A stretch of DNA of 64,000 nucleotides, taken from RACS-047 sp031553855. Lineage in GTDB: Bacteria; Bacillota; Clostridia; Christensenellales; Pumilibacteraceae. The position numbers were made by a program, and so were the translations under genes. The notes below the pieces were generated by a model. It ran no database searches and was not told the DNA's origin. It saw only the letters and a list, made by a program, of their open reading frames with translations. The stretch covers positions 1 to 64,000 of the forward strand of contig JAVBKW010000004.1 in NCBI GenBank assembly GCA_031553855.1. Direction: 5' to 3'. This document shows, piece by piece, positions 43,201 to 50,746 of this stretch (within the stretch, counting starts at the first letter, position 1; every line of letters starts with the position of its first letter).

Positions 43201-43783
43201 TATTGATGTTTGTAAACGCCCAGTTTCCGTCGAGTCCGCTAAGCCTTACGCTCGCGCCCTTATTGTCCGGAAAATCGCCCGTCTTGACCCAAACCGAAAT
43301 ATTGTAATACTTATTTGACGCAAGTGTGAGGTCTTGTGATTTATAGCCGTAAACGGTTGCCGAGGCGTCGGTGTTTATCATAAGAAACTTCTTATCGCCC
43401 TGTATCGAGAAGTTGGTATCTCCAAAAGGTGAAACGGGAGCGGCGTTCTTATATTCGTCATATTTATCAAGCTTTGTTGCTTCCGCGTTTGCGCTGTATG
43501 CGGCAAGGTCGATAACGCCGGCCTTTGTTGCGCCCTCGCCCGAAACTTGGGGAATAGTTTTCGTCCAGCTGGAGGGCGTCGCGGGAGTAGTGCCCGAGAA
43601 TGAATCGAACTCGCCGTTCGCAACCGTTACGGCAGCGGAAGCAAATTCATTTTCCTTTATTTGTTTTTCCGCGCCTTTTGCGTATAAAGGGTTCGATAAA
43701 AGTATCGCGCAAAATAACAGCGCGGATAATACGAAAGCGGCGGTAATAGTAAATAAATTCTTCTTTGTACGTGTGTTGTTCAT
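40250..43783 (-). CDS. giant surface protein with repeated jelly-roll-like modules
   Basis: 1177 residues from the ATG at 43783 (AAAGGTG upstream). A signal peptide (1-35, cleavage near LYA-KGA) is followed by about four related modules. Each opens with a VTNGEF- or VANGEF-like strand, contains YYxxSVWVKT... or YYRLSLWVKT (family of carbohydrate-binding jelly-roll patterns), then GWEKYQFYI / GWKEYAFYIQG and an LxLWLG strand. One transmembrane helix (WWLVPSILFSAALLFALVAIVV) lies about 125 residues before the end, and the long tail is highly acidic (DEFDD end). It may bind glycans. No LPxTG and no catalytic motif is visible. Confidence 0.7.
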   Translation of the reverse strand: MNNTRTKKNLFTITAAFVLSALLFCAILLSNPLYAKGAEKQIKENEFASAAVTVANGEFDSFSGTTPATPSSWTKTIPQVSGEGATKAGVIDLAAYSANAEATKLDKYDEYKNAAPVSPFGDTNFSIQGDKKFLMINTDASATVYGYKSQDLTLASNKYYNISVWVKTGDFPDNKGASVRLSGLDGNWAFTNINTVKNIAKNLDGIPDLEKAVSHSGYGNTFGWEKYQFYIATGSLKTYSAAITLSVGDYYSGENADGKQETFYSASKGYAFFDKVEAYEVSATSYNKLTQSSNDFKQIIDLGLKTAFAGTDKTDPAYNAQADEQLKFAFSYANWTSKGSSYADLIAFSADSQLIDGQYNLEYQPVSSTGRNNSESYLENIMMISSYDEGVNIPVSSGIESAQKLKVERFKYYRLSLWVKTDNISGAGANIVLTTNKLKSTLIENDIYKTPEENPANYESFSQNSVTGDAANGSRYGWKEYAFYIQGSSIKDYEIGLQLWLGTADSKASGTAMFHNIRFDKLTYDDYSSYNSNGTAVSFEGTYSTNDAGVTNGEFMTAGSFKDYKFPLAPAAWTYIDASTAGTAGYSTSAAHIKNNESGDDIIKGIMPTDNDHFYSRLATDYKGFDIINPTNGQIGNVLVIGSTKATAIGYRSSDINITAATTQKISVTLRTALINGYGASLVLKNGSNVIASIENITETYAGSNIKGFETFNFYVEGGDADQSVTLEIWLGLIDRRDNSTKLSSGNIYVLKASAEAVSEGTTYAQLKSAYDSAKSSGQKPKNATYSFKSEAIDAFDYYDNNFVKYPYNWSLTSLSNAPTNSVKYGIFDSTSFKAGNGEVPSTFRNSPDAVSNNVMLLNNSTETASKLTLNKSYTLAATSYYRFRISMKVDIKSESDKSVGAGIVLSGTNLKFNNIKSTALITDSIVDAEAFKTFEFYVATGTDAITATLEFTLGGTKVNQYCAGSIYINNIEFSDITAPLYESETENLKDAKFLTDSQINETGKLYQNSAVDAAPAEETPPADDSGSGSVNWWLVPSILFSAALLFALVAIVVRKVAEKVSKRRSVKYETASGYDRDNTLNRERVYTKTPSGKISIADPDADYAEFDDVLPPAPDKVKVVREVKAEEIEHFDDSAQNTPDAVETAETENAAESLTSDQAEQPAAKAIPKYTDEFDD

Positions 43784-44006
43784 TTTTTCACCTTTCAAGT
43801 AAAATGTTTATTGTTATGGAAACAGTATATTAAAAGAGAATGCTTTTGTTTGTATACAGTATAACTATAAGCGTGCGTATACATTTTAATATTATAAAGT
43901 ATTTTGCATTTTTTAGCAATCGATTAGCGGCGGAAATTAAAATTTTTTGTTGCGGATAAAATTATGATATCGCTGTTATTTTAACACATTTTGGTTAAAA
44001 CTATTT

Positions 44007-44381
44007 ATGATGAAGAAAAATAAGGAAAAAATTGTAAGTATAGCAGGCGGACTGATAATAGGTTTTATAAACGGATTCTTCGGCAGCGGCGGTGGAATGC
44101 TTTGCGTACCGCTTATGGAAAAGGTTTTAAAGACGCCCACAAAGCGCGCTCACGCTACGGCGATTCTGATAATACTGCCGATATCTATTGCAAGCGCGGT
44201 AATGTACATCATAAACGGCCATTGGGATACTCTGCCCGTATTAGTCACAAGCGCGGGGGTAGTCGCGGGAGGGATAGGCGGCGCGCTGCTGTTAAAGGTG
44301 CTTCCGCCAAAAATTGTCGGGCTGCTGTTCGCGCTCTCGATGGTCGGCATAGGGATAAAGCTGACGTTCTTTCCGTCTTAA
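44007..44381 (+). CDS. half-size TauE/SafE-like membrane protein 1
   Basis: 124 residues, about four helices. The GFINGFFGSGGGMLCVPLM motif marks one TauE/SafE repeat. Full family members (about 250 aa) contain two such repeats; this and the next gene each have one, so they probably form a heterodimeric anion (for example sulfite or organosulfonate) exporter. Starts ATGATG without a strong SD site. A 164-bp repeat element separates it from its partner. Confidence 0.75.
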   Translation: MMKKNKEKIVSIAGGLIIGFINGFFGSGGGMLCVPLMEKVLKTPTKRAHATAILIILPISIASAVMYIINGHWDTLPVLVTSAGVVAGGIGGALLLKVLPPKIVGLLFALSMVGIGIKLTFFPS

Positions 44382-44386
44382 CACTT

Positions 44387-44550
44387 TACAAGCCTGTGAG
44401 TAGAGTCCAATTAATTTTAAGCTGCGTCTTTTTTGCTAGAAAGCCCCTTTTTTTCTTGCAAATAGCGGTGCTATTAGCTGCAAAAACAAGTGTTTTTCTA
44501 TCTAAAAAATACTTGCTTAAAATTTAATCAACTCTATTCACAGTCTTGTT
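44387..44550. repeat. dispersed repeat, copy 1 (TIR-bounded, multi-hairpin)
   Basis: About 164 bp, bounded by an inverted repeat ACAAGCCTGTGA / TCACAGTCTTGT (one mismatch) and containing inner inverted pairs TTAATTTTAAGC/GCTTAAAATTTAA, TGCAAATAGC/GCTATTAGCTGCA and AAGTGTTTTT/AAAAAATACTT. A highly similar copy lies at 63194-63359 in the same orientation. Confidence 0.8.
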
Positions 44551-44578
44551 CAGAAAAAAATAAAAGGTACTTAGTATA

Positions 44579-45010
44579 ATGAAAATATTTTTATTTATAA
44601 TTATTGGAATCGCAGGAGGCCTATTAGGCGGTATGGGTATGGGAGGCGGCACGCTGCTTATTCCTTTTTTAACGCTGTTCACCGGAACGGAGCAGCATCT
44701 TGCCCAGAGCATAAACCTGCTTGCATTCATTCCGATGTCGCTGTTTGCGCTCATAATCCATATAAAAAACAAGCTGGTTGACTTCAAATACCTCTGGCTC
44801 ATTTCGCTTCCGGCAGTCGCCGCAGGAATTGCCGCGTCGTTTTTAACTAAAATAGTTAACGGCAAAGCGTTGTCTAAGTATTTCGGCATTTTCCTGATGG
44901 TGCTGGGCGCATATCAATTAGTTTGTATCGCCATAGACTTTTTTAAAGATAAAAAGGCTAAAAAGGAAGGCGGAGCTGACGGGCAAACGAATAAGGGTAA
45001 CGCGGAGTAA
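44579..45010 (+). CDS. half-size TauE/SafE-like membrane protein 2
   Basis: 143 residues with the other TauE/SafE repeat: GIAGGLLGGMGMGGGTLLIPFLT, then about three more helices and a hydrophilic, Lys-rich tail. It is the second half of the predicted two-protein transporter. AAAGG lies 11 bases before the ATG, and a TATAAT sequence overlaps the start codon, which is probably chance. Confidence 0.75.
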   Translation: MKIFLFIIIGIAGGLLGGMGMGGGTLLIPFLTLFTGTEQHLAQSINLLAFIPMSLFALIIHIKNKLVDFKYLWLISLPAVAAGIAASFLTKIVNGKALSKYFGIFLMVLGAYQLVCIAIDFFKDKKAKKEGGADGQTNKGNAE

Positions 45011-45084
45011 ATATGATTTTACAGATGCCTTAAAAGTAGAAGAACAGAATTTGCATTTTCCCGCATTTTTCTTAATTAAACGGT

Positions 45085-45113
45085 TTTACAAAGCAAACAT
45101 TTTGTGGTAAACT
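45085..45113 (+). promoter_or_regulatory. probable promoter of the rnf operon
   Basis: TTTACA (45085-45090), 17-base spacer, TAAACT (45108-45113). It would give a leader of about 230 bases that contains the structured element 45166-45272. Confidence 0.45.
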
Positions 45114-45165
45114 TTATCAAGTAGCATTTTGGGGAATAAAGCTTGCTTTTAATCCACAAATGCTC

Positions 45166-45272
45166 CCGCCGCAAAAGGTTTAAAACCCCGCAGCTTTGCT
45201 GCGCAAGGCGCGCGGCATTGACGCGCGGGTGCAGGGCTCTGCCCTGCGGTTTAATACCTTTTATTTTGGCGG
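45166..45272 (+). promoter_or_regulatory. multibranched foldback in the rnf leader
   Basis: Outer paired segments CCGCC/GGCGG, AAAAGGT/ACCTTTT and AAACC-CGCAG/CTGCGGTTT enclose three hairpins (GCAGC-TTT-GCTGC, GCGCG/CGCGC, GCAGGGC-TCT-GCCCTGC). It could be a regulatory RNA for rnf or a REP-type chromosomal repeat. Confidence 0.45.
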
Positions 45273-45350
45273 TTTATGGTTTATCGTCAAGGTTTTTCGT
45301 ATTGTTATAACATACCTATTGCAACTCAATAATATTACGGAGGGTAAAAT

Positions 45351-46655
45351 TTGGCTAACACATTCAATGCCGGAGTGCATCCGGCGGACAAAAAAGGGCT
45401 TAGCTCCGCGGCGGGAATAACCGTTTGTCCGCAGCCGGAAACGGTTTATTTAGCATTGGCGCAGCATCTTGGAAAGCCCGCTATACCGGTGGTCGAAAAG
45501 GGTATGGCAGTCAAAGCGGGGCAGCTTATCGCAAGGGCGGACGGAGAGATTTCCGCGCCCGTGTTTTCTTCGGTGAGCGGCACGGTAGCCGATATCGTAG
45601 AGAAAAAGACTGTTACGGGCTACGGCGTCCATATCGTTATAAAGAACGATTTTAAAAACGAAACCTTTAATTTTCCGCCGCTGTCAGAGCCTTCCGCCGA
45701 CGAGATAAAGGCGAGGGTCAAAGAGTGCGGAATTGTGGGTTTAGGCGGCGCGGGCTTTCCCACGGCCGTAAAAATCGCGGGCAAAGGCGCGGACGTTTAT
45801 ATCATAAACGGAGCCGAATGCGAGCCGTACATCACGTGCGACTACCGCATTATGCTCGAATTAACAGAGGAATTTATTGCCGGGGCGTGTATGCTTTCTT
45901 GTGCCGCGGGCGTTGAAACCGTCACAATAGCTATCGAGGAAAACAAGCCCGACGCTATCGCGCATATACAAGGTTTTTTGCAGAAAAATCCAAAATATAA
46001 GGCCGAGGTTTGCGTACTCAAAACTAAATATCCCCAGGGCGCGGAAAAACAGCTTATTTACGCCGTCACAAAGCGCAAGGTGCCGCTCGGGAAACTGCCG
46101 CTTAATGTGGGAGTGCTTGTGAGCAACGTCCATACGGCTCTAAGCACTTATTACGCGGTCAAGGACGGCCGGCCTTTATATAAAAGGGTCATGACCGTTT
46201 CGGGAAAGGGCGTTAAAAAACCGTCGAATATGTGGGTGCCGTGCGGCACTTTATATAAGGATATCATCGCAGCTGCCGGCGGCTTAGAGAACGGGGAAAA
46301 CATTGTCAAGATGATCAGCGGCGGCCCGATGATGGGCTTTACCGTCGATACGGACGAGATCGCCTCTACAAAAACGACCGGAAGCTTATTGCTTTTAACA
46401 AAGGACGAGGCGTTCACCGGCGAGCCTAACCCTTGTATCAATTGCGGAAAATGCGCTAAAGCCTGCCCGATGCGCCTTATGCCTATGTATATCGATATGT
46501 ACGCGCTTGCCGGAAATTCGACGAACGCGGTCAAGTACGGGGCGCGCAACTGTATCGAGTGCGGCTGCTGCGCTTTCGTGTGTCCGGCAAAGCGTCCGCT
46601 TGTGCAGAGCATAAGATTAGCAAAAAAGAAAGTCCAGAGCATGGGAGGTAAGTAG
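45351..46655 (+). CDS. rnfC: Rnf complex subunit C
   Basis: 434 residues from a TTG with GGAGGG 6 bases upstream. It is the soluble NADH-facing subunit of the ion-pumping ferredoxin:NAD+ oxidoreductase. N-terminal GVHPADKKGLS, biotinyl-like fold (GQLIARADGEISAPVFSSVSG), a Rossmann-like FMN/NADH site GLGGAGFPTAVK, and two [4Fe-4S] motifs near the C-terminus: CINCGKCAKACP and CIECGCCAFVCP. First gene of rnfCDGEAB. Confidence 0.95.
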   Translation: MANTFNAGVHPADKKGLSSAAGITVCPQPETVYLALAQHLGKPAIPVVEKGMAVKAGQLIARADGEISAPVFSSVSGTVADIVEKKTVTGYGVHIVIKNDFKNETFNFPPLSEPSADEIKARVKECGIVGLGGAGFPTAVKIAGKGADVYIINGAECEPYITCDYRIMLELTEEFIAGACMLSCAAGVETVTIAIEENKPDAIAHIQGFLQKNPKYKAEVCVLKTKYPQGAEKQLIYAVTKRKVPLGKLPLNVGVLVSNVHTALSTYYAVKDGRPLYKRVMTVSGKGVKKPSNMWVPCGTLYKDIIAAAGGLENGENIVKMISGGPMMGFTVDTDEIASTKTTGSLLLLTKDEAFTGEPNPCINCGKCAKACPMRLMPMYIDMYALAGNSTNAVKYGARNCIECGCCAFVCPAKRPLVQSIRLAKKKVQSMGGK

Positions 46656-46659
46656 AAAA

Positions 46660-47832
46660 ATGAACAGCTTAACTGTTTCGGCATCGCCTCATATAACAAA
46701 AAAAGAAAACACCACGCGCAATATTATGCTCGACGTTATCATCGCGCTTATGCCCGCGCTTATAGCCGCAACCTTCTATTTCGGGCTACAGGTCATCATA
46801 AACGCGGTCGTATGCGTTTTGACCTGTTTTGGCGCGGAGCTGCTTTTCTCTTTGATAAAAAGAAAGAAATTCGATAAGGAGGGCGTCAAAAAATCCTCGG
46901 TATGGGATTTAAGCTGTATCGTTACAGGTATAATTTTAGCGCTCAACCTGCCCTCCGCCGTTAAAATTTCCTCGTGGGATTTTAATATTTACCAAAGAGG
47001 CTTTGCAACGCGCAGCGACGGACTGCACCATATGGTATTTTCGGGCGACGCGGTTATCCTTTGCATAATCGGCAGCATATTTGCGATTTTAGTCGTTAAA
47101 ATGCTGTTCGGCGGTATCGGCAAAAACTTCGCCAACCCCGCGGCGACTGCAAGAATATTTTTGTTTATTTGTTTTGGACTGATGGCGGTAAACACTATGG
47201 GAAGCTTCGGCGTTGAAGCCACGACCGGCGCGACGTGGCTCTCAACAGCGGGCAAGCCTACGAAAGACCCTAATCTTATTCTGAATTACTTTTTAGGAAA
47301 CCGCGGCGCGGCGGCGGCAGGGGAAACCTGTATCGCGGCAATACTATTAGGCTACATCTATTTATCCGTAAGAAAGGTTATAGACTTCAGGCTCCCGCTT
47401 ATTATAATCGGCAGCGCGGCGGTGTTTGCGTTCTTCTTTGATTCTATGTCAAAGACGACCGGCGCGAAAATGGTCAACAACCTTTTAATGCACTTAATGT
47501 CCGGCGGATTAGTTTTCGGCGCGGTATTTATGGCGACCGACTATTCCTCAAGCCCCAACACGTTCTGGGGTCAGGCGATATTCGGAGTTGGAATCGCGCT
47601 CATAACAATGCTTATCCGAGTTTATGCGCAGTGGCCGGAAGGCGTGAGCTTTGCGATCGTGTTTATGAATATCCTCTCGCCTCTCATCGATAAATACATT
47701 GTGCCAAAGCCGTTCGGATACGAAAAACAGCCTAAAAAGAAGGACAAACGCGATAAAACGGTCAAAGAACCGGGCAAAATCAAGCTTAATCAGGAAAAAC
47801 CCTCTGAAAGCAAAACGGAGGTGAAAGCATAA
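46660..47832 (+). CDS. rnfD: Rnf complex subunit D
   Basis: 390 residues, about ten helices. It holds covalently bound FMN through a Thr in the STGAT-type motif (VEATTGATWLSTAG, near residue 190), faces the outside and takes part in ion transport. The C-terminal tail of about 35 residues is Lys-rich. GGGAGG lies upstream. Its stop overlaps the rnfG start by one base (TAATG), giving translational coupling. Confidence 0.93.
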   Translation: MNSLTVSASPHITKKENTTRNIMLDVIIALMPALIAATFYFGLQVIINAVVCVLTCFGAELLFSLIKRKKFDKEGVKKSSVWDLSCIVTGIILALNLPSAVKISSWDFNIYQRGFATRSDGLHHMVFSGDAVILCIIGSIFAILVVKMLFGGIGKNFANPAATARIFLFICFGLMAVNTMGSFGVEATTGATWLSTAGKPTKDPNLILNYFLGNRGAAAAGETCIAAILLGYIYLSVRKVIDFRLPLIIIGSAAVFAFFFDSMSKTTGAKMVNNLLMHLMSGGLVFGAVFMATDYSSSPNTFWGQAIFGVGIALITMLIRVYAQWPEGVSFAIVFMNILSPLIDKYIVPKPFGYEKQPKKKDKRDKTVKEPGKIKLNQEKPSESKTEVKA

Positions 47833-48455
47833 TGACGCAGACTGTAAAAAATTCATTAAAAGCGGCGCTCGTTTTAATAGTGATAGCGGTAGTCGCCGTA
47901 ACGGCTCTTATGCTTGCCAATGCGTTCTTCCCTAAATATCAGCCAAAGCTCGACCTTGCTAAAGTCACTCAGCTGCAAACAGTCGCGGCTGCGGGCGTAG
48001 AAGATCAGGCCGCGCTGGACGGCGGTTATTACAGGATTTTTTCAAGCGAAGCAAAGACCGACGAGTTCGATATAGTCAAGTTTAATAAGGACTATAAGGG
48101 CAGTAACGACAATAATAAGGTTTTAGCCGTATATTCAGTAGAAAAAGGCGATAACGCGGGGCAGTTTATCACAGAAACCAAAACTACCGGGTTCGGAACG
48201 CAGATACAAATTATTTTAACCTCGTTTGACGCAGCCGGTAAAATTCTGAAAGTCAATGTTATCGAGTTTACAAACGGCGATTACTATGCCGGAGAATATG
48301 CGAATTTAAGCGCGAAACTCGGCGGCAAGGATAGTATCGAGCTTTCCGACGTCAAATCGTCGGGCGCGACGGATTCTTCAAACGGCGTACTCAAAAACAT
48401 CGATATGTCGTTAAAAGCGGTCAAAGCAATTATCGCGGCGGGAGGGGCAAAATAA
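47832..48455 (+). CDS. rnfG: Rnf complex subunit G (FMN-binding)
   Basis: 207 residues: one N-terminal transmembrane helix (about 8-30) and an extracytoplasmic FMN-binding domain with the flavinylation motif SSGATDSS near residue 178, where FMN is attached to the Thr. Passes electrons between the Rnf membrane flavins. Overlaps both neighbours by one base. Confidence 0.93.
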   Translation: MTQTVKNSLKAALVLIVIAVVAVTALMLANAFFPKYQPKLDLAKVTQLQTVAAAGVEDQAALDGGYYRIFSSEAKTDEFDIVKFNKDYKGSNDNNKVLAVYSVEKGDNAGQFITETKTTGFGTQIQIILTSFDAAGKILKVNVIEFTNGDYYAGEYANLSAKLGGKDSIELSDVKSSGATDSSNGVLKNIDMSLKAVKAIIAAGGAK

Positions 48456-49048
48456 TGGATATGAAGAAATTTAAAGAAACCGCACTCGGCGGCCTCTTAA
48501 ATAATCCTGTTTTTGTGCTCGTGCTCGGAATGTGCCCCACGATAGCGAAAAGTACAAACGTTTCCGACGCTTTCGCCTTAGGCCTTGCCACAGCTTTCGT
48601 TCTCATCTTTTCCAACATTATAATATCGGCGCTCAGAAAAATCATTCCCGATAAAGTAAGGCTTCCGGCATACCTTATCATTATTTCAACCTTCGTTACG
48701 ATAGTTCAGATGTTCGTCAATTCATTCTTGCCCGCGCTCAACGACTCTATCGGCGCGTTTATCCCTTTAATAGTCGTAAACTGCATCATCTTAGGCAGGG
48801 CGGAAGGCTTTGCTAGCAAGAACACCGTAGGGTATTCCGCGCTCGACGGCGTTTCGATGGGCTTAGGCTTTACGGCCGCGCTGTGCCTGCTCGGCGCGAT
48901 ACGTCAGCTTTTAGTTTTGGCGGGACTCACGATTTTCGGCAAAACCGCGGGCGGCTTCATAATTTTAGGCTTATTAATGGCGCTTTTCAATTTCTTGCTG
49001 TCGCTTTATAATACAAAATCCCAAAAGACGTTAAAGGGGGTGGAGTAA
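48455..49048 (+). CDS. rnfE: Rnf complex subunit E
   Basis: 197 residues, six helices of the RnfA/RnfE/NqrD family. It opens with NNPVFVLVLGMCPTIAKS and has the conserved Cys pair of the family (GMCPT and VVNCIILGRAEGFAS), which bind an intramembrane Fe-S cluster together with RnfA. Confidence 0.93.
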   Translation: MDMKKFKETALGGLLNNPVFVLVLGMCPTIAKSTNVSDAFALGLATAFVLIFSNIIISALRKIIPDKVRLPAYLIIISTFVTIVQMFVNSFLPALNDSIGAFIPLIVVNCIILGRAEGFASKNTVGYSALDGVSMGLGFTAALCLLGAIRQLLVLAGLTIFGKTAGGFIILGLLMALFNFLLSLYNTKSQKTLKGVE

Positions 49049-49049
49049 T

Positions 49050-49640
49050 ATGACTTTAACAGGAATAATAACGATAGTTATCGCAGGAATACTCACCAAC
49101 AATATTGTTTTATCGCAATCCATAGGCATTTGCCCGTTTTTAGGCGTAAGCAAAAAAACTGATTCCGCAGTAGGGATGGGGCTTGCGGTCACGTTCGTAA
49201 TTTCAGTAGCAAGCGTTGTGTGCTACCTTTTGTACTATTATGTTCTTTCCCCGCTTGGCTTAGAATACCTGCAAACTCTCACGTTTATTTTAATAATCGC
49301 CGCGCTCGTTCAGCTGCTCGACATTATTTTAAAACGCTTCAGCCCCTCGCTCTATCAGTCGCTGGGCGTATATTTGGCGCTTATAACCACAAACTGCGCC
49401 GTTTTAGGCACGGCTAACGACGTTATCTCAAAAGGCTACAACCTGATTGAAACCTTTTTAAGCGGGCTTTTCGTAGGCTTAGGCTTTTTGCTCGCGCTTA
49501 TCTTAATGGCTGGCGTGCGCGAAAGGGTTGAGATCGCGCCCGTTCCCAAAGCTTTCAAGGGCTTGCCTATCGCTTTGATAATAGCAGGGATCATGTCGCT
49601 TGCGTTTCTCGGATTTTCCGGGTTCGACTTTTTTAAATAA
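49050..49640 (+). CDS. rnfA: Rnf complex subunit A
   Basis: 196 residues, six helices, the partner of RnfE in an inverted-topology pair. GICPFLGVSK and TTNCAVLGTAN carry the conserved cluster-binding Cys. Lies 1 bp after rnfE. Confidence 0.93.
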   Translation: MTLTGIITIVIAGILTNNIVLSQSIGICPFLGVSKKTDSAVGMGLAVTFVISVASVVCYLLYYYVLSPLGLEYLQTLTFILIIAALVQLLDIILKRFSPSLYQSLGVYLALITTNCAVLGTANDVISKGYNLIETFLSGLFVGLGFLLALILMAGVRERVEIAPVPKAFKGLPIALIIAGIMSLAFLGFSGFDFFK

Positions 49641-49649
49641 GGAGTCAGT

Positions 49650-50471
49650 ATGGAGATATTTTTAAAATTTGTAGTTCCCGTCCTGCTTTTTATTCTGATT
49701 GCGGGAATCGTAGGCTTTGCTTTAAGCTACCTTGGTGAAAAAATAAAGGTCGAGCGCGACCCAAGAGTTGACGACGTTGCGCGTTATCTTGCGGGCGTCA
49801 ATTGCGGCGGCTGCGGTTATGCGGGCTGCGACGCGTTCGCAGAAGCTCTTGTTAAGGGCGAGGCCAGAATCGAAAAATGCAACCCGACCAGCGCGGACAA
49901 CAAGAAAAACATCGCAAAAGTTTTAGGCAAGGGAACGGGCGACCTTAAAGAAACCGTCGCAATAGTCCATTGTAACGGCGGCAACAAATGCAGCAATAAG
50001 TATTCTTATCAGGGCTTCGGCGACTGCCAGTCCGCAGAGCTTATCGCGGGCGGCAATAAGGCTTGCAGAGTGGGCTGTATGGGCTTAGGCTCGTGTAACG
50101 AGTACTGTAAATACGACGCAGTATCGGTCAATAAAGATACGGGCGTTGCGGTAGTTAATAAGTACAAATGCATTTCCTGCGGCGCGTGCGTTTCCGCCTG
50201 CCCGAAGAAAATAATTTCCCGTATTCCAAAAGACGCGAAGGTTTTCGTAGCCTGTTCCAACACGTGGCGCGGCAAAGAGGTGCGCAGTATCTGCGAAAAC
50301 GGCTGTATCGCCTGCGGTATGTGCGAAAAGAAATGCCCGGAAAACGCTATCAAGCTATCGAATAATCTAGCAATTATCGACTATGATAAATGCACCGGCT
50401 GCAAAATCTGCGTCGGGGTATGCCCTAGCAAATGTATCCACGAATACTCCGGGGACGGAACCAAATCATAA
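49650..50471 (+). CDS. rnfB: Rnf complex subunit B (ferredoxin-oxidising)
   Basis: 273 residues. One N-terminal helix, then a Fe-S domain with NCGGCGYAGCDAFAEAL and a downstream Cys (KCNP), followed by four CxxCxxCxxxCP-type ferredoxin motifs (CISCGACVSACP, CIACGMCEKKCP, CTGCKICVGVCP and an upstream incomplete one). It takes electrons from reduced ferredoxin and feeds the complex. AAGGAG precedes the ATG. Last gene before a strong terminator. Confidence 0.95.
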   Translation: MEIFLKFVVPVLLFILIAGIVGFALSYLGEKIKVERDPRVDDVARYLAGVNCGGCGYAGCDAFAEALVKGEARIEKCNPTSADNKKNIAKVLGKGTGDLKETVAIVHCNGGNKCSNKYSYQGFGDCQSAELIAGGNKACRVGCMGLGSCNEYCKYDAVSVNKDTGVAVVNKYKCISCGACVSACPKKIISRIPKDAKVFVACSNTWRGKEVRSICENGCIACGMCEKKCPENAIKLSNNLAIIDYDKCTGCKICVGVCPSKCIHEYSGDGTKS

Positions 50472-50485
50472 AAACATATAATATA

Positions 50486-50530
50486 TAAAGATAAAGCCGG
50501 TGCAGCAGACGCCGGCTTTATCTTTAAAAA
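50486..50530 (+). terminator. terminator of the rnf operon
   Basis: 15-bp perfect stem TAAAGATAAAGCCGG/CCGGCTTTATCTTTA. No long T tract follows. Confidence 0.75.
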
Positions 50531-50637
50531 CAGTTTAATAAAGATTTGAAAAAACCTTTTAAAAACCCCTTTACAAATTTGCAGAAATTATGTAAAATAA
50601 AAATGTAAGCTTATTAAAGCTTTTTTTTACACGGTTT

Positions 50638-50659
50638 AATCGATAAAAATATATCGATT
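50638..50659. promoter_or_regulatory. palindromic operator-like site upstream of lipoprotein gene
   Basis: AATCGATA-AAAATA-TATCGATT, 8-bp perfect arms, 88 bp upstream of the lipoprotein start. Confidence 0.4.
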
Positions 50660-50746
50660 GACTGTTTTTAAAAAAGTTGGACAAAATAGCTTATATTAAA
50701 GTAGTTCTCATATTTGTATAAACAAAATAATTTAAGGAGATTAAAA

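Noticed and set aside
44574..44579. TATAAT overlapping the start of the second TauE half as a leaderless promoter
   Set aside because: The start of transcription would fall after the ATG, and there is no -35 at the right distance.
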